Of a stretch of DNA of 64,000 bases, positions 60,370 through 64,000 are shown one piece after another. A program made the translations under genes and the position numbers. Positions within the stretch are counted from its first letter, which is position 1; each line of letters begins with the position of its first letter. The notes under the pieces were generated by a model. It searched no databases, had not been told where the DNA came from, and saw only the letters and a program-made list of their open reading frames with translations. This DNA is from Cuneatibacter sp. NSJ-177 (GTDB lineage Bacteria > Bacillota > Clostridia > Lachnospirales > Lachnospiraceae), in assembly GCF_022867805.1 (NCBI RefSeq), contig NZ_JALIFO010000006.1:62001-126000 (forward strand), read 5' to 3'.

Positions 60370-61076
60370 TGCTTGCCGTCTATAAAAGAGAATTCAAGAG
60401 CTATTTTACATCGCTGACCGGATATTTGTTCATGGCATTTATCTTGTTTTTCATCGGGCTGTATTTTACCGCCTATAATCTCAGCAATTACTATGTGGCG
60501 AGCTTTACCTACCCGCTTTACAGCGTGAATTTTGTGTTCATGATCGCCATTCCGATTTTGACCATGCGGACGCTGGCGGATGACCGGAAGAGCAAGACCG
60601 ACCAGCTTCTTTTGACTTCGCCGGTCAGTGTGACGAAGATCGTGCTTGGAAAGTACCTGGCCATGGTGTCGGTCTATTTCTTGGTCTGCGTTGTCTGCGC
60701 CCTTGGGCCTTTGGTAATCTCTCAGTACGGAACCCCGAATTTCCGGACCGATTACGCCATGCTTCTGGCATTTTTCCTGAGCGGCTGCGCGTATCTTGCC
60801 ATCGGGCTTTATATCTCTTCTCTGACGGAAAGCCCGGTTTTGGCCTGTATCGGTACCTTCGGCGCGCTTTTGATTTTATATCTGCTGTCCGATATCGGAG
60901 GATTAATTCCGATCGATGCGGTGGGGAGCCTGTTCACCAGTCTGTCGATCCAGGAACGGCTGATGAATTTTGCCAATAACCTGCTGGATCTCCCCTCTTT
61001 GATCTATTTCCTTTCGGTTGCCGGCTTTTTTGTCTTTATGAGCATTCAGTCGGTCAATAAGCGCAGATGGCATTAA
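60369..61076 (+). CDS. ABC-2 type permease (GldF-like)
   Basis: A 235-residue permease with six hydrophobic segments, opening AVYKREFKSYFTSLTGYLFMAFILFFIGLY with the amphipathic start of ABC-2 permeases. It contains MRTLADDRKSKTDQLLLTSPVSVTKIVLGKYLA, a conserved segment of GldF-type proteins. It probably forms the membrane channel of the GldA-like ATPase. It starts within the stop codon of the ATPase gene and ends just before the GldG-like gene. Confidence 0.92.
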   Translation: MLAVYKREFKSYFTSLTGYLFMAFILFFIGLYFTAYNLSNYYVASFTYPLYSVNFVFMIAIPILTMRTLADDRKSKTDQLLLTSPVSVTKIVLGKYLAMVSVYFLVCVVCALGPLVISQYGTPNFRTDYAMLLAFFLSGCAYLAIGLYISSLTESPVLACIGTFGALLILYLLSDIGGLIPIDAVGSLFTSLSIQERLMNFANNLLDLPSLIYFLSVAGFFVFMSIQSVNKRRWH

Positions 61077-61087
61077 GGAGGTCCGGT

Positions 61088-62575
61088 ATGAGCCAGAGTA
61101 AAGAAAAAAAAGAAAAGAAGACGATGAAGGAGCGGCTGGGAACCACCAAGGTCCGGTACGGTTCCTACAGCGCGGCGATTTCCGTGGTGGTGCTGGCGAT
61201 CTTGGTGGTGGTGAATCTGATTGCCTCCAGCCTGCCGGGCAAATATACCAAGATCGACACCAGCGATTCCAGCTATTATTCCATCGGAGACCTGACCAAG
61301 AATATCGTGGGCTCCCTGGAAACGGATGTATCGGTCTCGGTCATGGCTTCCGAGGAAGATGCCAGATCGGATGCGATTCTCAGCATCCTGATGGAAATGC
61401 TGGACCGGTATCAGGCATTGTCGGATCATTTAAAAGTTTCCTATGTGGATCCGGCCCTGAACCCAACGTTTGCCTCAGACAATGATGCAGACAGCGCATC
61501 GAAGGGAAGCCTGATCGTCAAGAGCGACAAACGTTCCACCGTGGTTTCCTACAGTGATTTGTATCAGGTGGACTATGACTATTCCAGCTATTATACGACC
61601 GGTTCCACCTCTTCGACCCAATCCTACGACGGGGAGTCCGCGGTCACCAGCGCCATCGACTATGTGGTTTCTGACACGCTGCCGGTCCTCTACAGCCTGA
61701 CCGGGCACGGGGAGGGAAGTCTTCCTGCCTCAGTGGAGAAACAGGTCAGCCGGATGAATATCGAAATGAAAGAATTGAACCTGCTGACGGCCGGGGAGAT
61801 TCCGGAAGACGCCAACTGCCTCCTGATCTACTGCCCGACGAAAGATCTGTCGGAGGAGGAAGCGGAGAAAATTCTCGCGTATTTAAAGGATGGGGGATCC
61901 GCGCTGATCATTCCGGCCTTGACCGGCGAGGCACATCCAAATTTTGATCAGATTTACAATGAGTACGGTATGAGTCTGACCAACAGCCTGGTGCTGGAGG
62001 GGAGCACAGAGCACTATTACCAGTCCCCGATCTACCTGGTGCCTGAGGTGGAAAGCCATACGATCACTTCCCCGATCACGGAACAAAACATCAGCGTTCT
62101 TTTGGGCGGAGCCCAGGGACTGACGATTTCCAGCGATATTCGGTCGTCTCTGACAGTATCTCCGCTGCTGTCCACCTCGGATGAGGCATACGCCAAGGCT
62201 CTGTCCGGAGGGAAGGTTTCCACCACGGAGCGGGAAGAAGCGGATGCGGCTGGGCCTTTCTATCTGGGGGCAGCGGCAACGGAGACGGTCGGAGAAAAGA
62301 CCTCTCATCTGGTGGTGATTTCTTCGGAAGCACTCCTCAGCGAAGACATCATTGAACGCTTTACGGTCTCCAATGCGGATCTTTTCCTGAATTCTCTCAG
62401 CTGGATGTGCGAGCATGAAAGCACCATTTCCATCTCCCCGAAGAGCATGGATATCAACACACTGACGATGACTGAATCCCAGAGCCGTTTCTGGATGATC
62501 CTGACCATGGGTGTGATTCCGGTAGCGTTGATCGGCTGCGGCATCGGCGTTTGGGTATGGAGGCGGAAGAAATAA
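61088..62575 (+). CDS. GldG-like ABC-associated protein
   Basis: A 495-residue protein. A basic Lys-rich cytoplasmic N-terminus is followed by one membrane helix (about 25-50), a large extracytoplasmic domain, and a second helix at the extreme C-terminus (MTMGVIPVALIGCGIGVWVWRRKK). The VLYSLTGHGEGSLP and LLIYCPTKDLSEEEAEKILAYLKDGGSALII segments match the GldG/DUF7088-type domain. It acts with the GldA/GldF-like transporter; its substrate is unknown. GGAGGTCCGGT precedes the ATG at 61088. The stop overlaps the next start (TAATG). Confidence 0.88.
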   Translation: MSQSKEKKEKKTMKERLGTTKVRYGSYSAAISVVVLAILVVVNLIASSLPGKYTKIDTSDSSYYSIGDLTKNIVGSLETDVSVSVMASEEDARSDAILSILMEMLDRYQALSDHLKVSYVDPALNPTFASDNDADSASKGSLIVKSDKRSTVVSYSDLYQVDYDYSSYYTTGSTSSTQSYDGESAVTSAIDYVVSDTLPVLYSLTGHGEGSLPASVEKQVSRMNIEMKELNLLTAGEIPEDANCLLIYCPTKDLSEEEAEKILAYLKDGGSALIIPALTGEAHPNFDQIYNEYGMSLTNSLVLEGSTEHYYQSPIYLVPEVESHTITSPITEQNISVLLGGAQGLTISSDIRSSLTVSPLLSTSDEAYAKALSGGKVSTTEREEADAAGPFYLGAAATETVGEKTSHLVVISSEALLSEDIIERFTVSNADLFLNSLSWMCEHESTISISPKSMDINTLTMTESQSRFWMILTMGVIPVALIGCGIGVWVWRRKK

Positions 62576-64000
62576 TGAAGAAAAAGAAAAAATCCAGAAA
62601 CCTGATCCTTCTCCTGGCCCTGCTGCTTGCAGCCTGCGCAGGTTATTATGCGCTGACCAAGTACAATGCGGCTCAGGAAGCGAAGGAGACGGAAAGCGGG
62701 GAAGAGGCGGAAAAGCTGCTGGGTTTGACCGGTACGATCAATCGGATCTCCTATGAGGCAGGCGGGGAGACGGTCTCTCTAATTCAGACTGATTCTACCT
62801 GGCGCCGGGAGGGCGACGAAAACTATCCGGTCAACCAGGGCAGCGTCAGCTCTATGCTGAGCACGTTAAAGGCGGCGGAAAAACAAAAAGAGATCCCGGA
62901 CGCGGCTTCCAAACCGGCGGACTATGGCCTGGATGACCCAGCGGTGAAAGTGACGGTCGGCGATGACACCGGCGCCAGCGAAGTCCTATGGATCGGAGAC
63001 GTGAATACCACGGCGGGCGGCTGTTACGGGATGATCGAAGGCAGCGGCCAGGTCTACCTGACGGACTCCGCGCTGGCTTCCACCTTTGACAAGGGGTGGC
63101 TGGAACTGCTGGCGGTGGACGACGGCCCGGAGATCAGCTCCACAAAGATCAAGGATATTACCATTGAAAAGGGCGGACAGACGCAGTATTTAAAGTATGA
63201 GGCGGCTGGGTTGCCGGAGAACGACTATACGGAGAAGGCCAATCTGTTCTATCAGAAGGAAGATGGGAGCCTTATTCCCTTTGGAACCACGGCGCAGAGT
63301 TCGGTTTTAAACAAAATCAGCGCCTTCTCTTACAACACGGCGACGGCTTACCAGCCGGCCGAGGAGGAGAAAGCGGCGGCGGGGCTCTCCGAGCCCGCGG
63401 CGGTGATCACGATCCGCTACACCGAGGAGGAGACCGTGACCAAGAAGGCGGAAACGGAAGGGGAGGAGGATACCACCGAGACTGTGGAGACAGAGAAACA
63501 GTTTGTCCTCTATGTCGGAAACTACGATGAAGAGAACGACCAGTATTTCGTCTCCTATGAAGGTGGTTCCACGATCCTGACCATGGACGGCGACAATCTC
63601 AGCGCGCTCTTAGATCTCAGCGAACGCACGATTGCGAATTTGAATCCGAATGAAATCGCGGATACTTCCATCGATGGCATTGAGCTGACCTACGGCGGAG
63701 TGACCAAGACCCTGACTGTGGAGAGAAAAGAAGCGGCGGAAGAGACCACCGCTGCGGAATCAGAGTCTGCGGGCGATGGAAGCACGGAGGAAACGACGGC
63801 GGAGGCCGCGACCAAAACCGAGGTGACCTATTACCTTGATGGGGAGGAAATCACAGCGGAGGCCTTCCAGAAATATCAGAAAGCCCTGAAAATGGAAGGG
63901 CAGCGGGTTTTGGAGGAAGGAGAAGCCCTTCCGGTGTCCTCTGATTCCTTTACTGTGACTTATCATCGGAATGTGGAAGCGTTCCCCACGGTAACCATCA
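62575..64000 (+). CDS. DUF4340 domain-containing protein (3' end beyond window)
   Basis: An ORF of at least 475 codons with no stop before the window edge. It starts with a basic stretch and one membrane helix (NLILLLALLLAACAGYYAL), then extracytoplasmic repeats of the DUF4340 type (INRISYEAGGETVSLIQTDS, WRREGDENYPVNQGSVSSML, KPADYGLDDPAVKVTVGD). An acidic Glu/Thr-rich insert lies near residues 282-306. DUF4340 proteins are usually the last gene of GldAFG-like operons. The start overlaps the GldG-like stop by one base. Truncated by the window, not by mutation. Confidence 0.88.
   Translation, partial: MKKKKKSRNLILLLALLLAACAGYYALTKYNAAQEAKETESGEEAEKLLGLTGTINRISYEAGGETVSLIQTDSTWRREGDENYPVNQGSVSSMLSTLKAAEKQKEIPDAASKPADYGLDDPAVKVTVGDDTGASEVLWIGDVNTTAGGCYGMIEGSGQVYLTDSALASTFDKGWLELLAVDDGPEISSTKIKDITIEKGGQTQYLKYEAAGLPENDYTEKANLFYQKEDGSLIPFGTTAQSSVLNKISAFSYNTATAYQPAEEEKAAAGLSEPAAVITIRYTEEETVTKKAETEGEEDTTETVETEKQFVLYVGNYDEENDQYFVSYEGGSTILTMDGDNLSALLDLSERTIANLNPNEIADTSIDGIELTYGGVTKTLTVERKEAAEETTAAESESAGDGSTEETTAEAATKTEVTYYLDGEEITAEAFQKYQKALKMEGQRVLEEGEALPVSSDSFTVTYHRNVEAFPTVTI

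Overview
The window reads as chromosomal DNA of a spore-forming, anaerobic Firmicute, most likely a Lachnospiraceae-type Clostridia. Support comes from sporulation genes (spoVAD, spoVAE, a cotJABC cluster), reverse rubrerythrin beside a PerR/Fur regulator, purine-rich ribosome binding sites, several TTG/GTG starts and consensus TTGACA/TATAAT promoters. No rRNA or tRNA gene was recognised.

Layout. 0-7.1 kb is accessory: two DUF6282 paralogues flank an FCD-type GntR regulator and a cas-less type I-C-like CRISPR array, followed by a decayed TRAP permease, an AEC carrier and a DMT exporter. 7.3-11.4 kb is a large FtsX-type ABC permease with its ATPase. 11.6-22.9 kb holds a PAP2 protein, a HAD phosphatase, the PerR/rubrerythrin pair, a cold-shock gene, htpG with an acidic linker, a holin-like protein, a Na/Pi cotransporter, and an antibiotic-type ABC-F gene with a three-codon leader peptide and an intrinsic terminator upstream. 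23.1-28.2 kb is a complete five-gene peptide/nickel ABC operon.

28.8-32.2 kb is the most interesting part. The spore-coat operon cotJA-cotJB-cotJC runs leftwards, but cotJC is split. Its first 31 codons directly follow cotJB (from 31304) and the remaining 174 codons lie 1.85 kb away (28835-29362). Between them is an element carrying a serine recombinase, a 50-residue basic small protein and a promoter/terminator-bounded RNA. Both junctions share TGGAGG. The element ends carry a 15-bp inverted repeat that would form a 42-bp near-palindromic attP centred on GG, and precise excision restores a 205-residue CotJC in frame with its first metal ligand, Glu35. This is the architecture of developmentally excised elements such as the sigK skin element, here apparently acting on cotJC.

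32.3-64 kb is mostly housekeeping: mutY, a lipid kinase, rpoD, an ABC-F ATPase, a sugar nucleotidyltransferase, spoVAD-spoVAE behind a forespore-type promoter, CorA, an alpha/beta hydrolase, yhdT-panF behind a long leader that ends in a terminator, a class A PBP, YigZ, a pentapeptide-repeat protein, CarD, AraC-DUF2000, a glycosyltransferase-GtrA-YfhO-argH operon, an SSB-like protein, dapA-dapB, and a GldA/GldG-like ABC operon that runs off the right edge. Two families of short dispersed intergenic repeats occur in several gaps.
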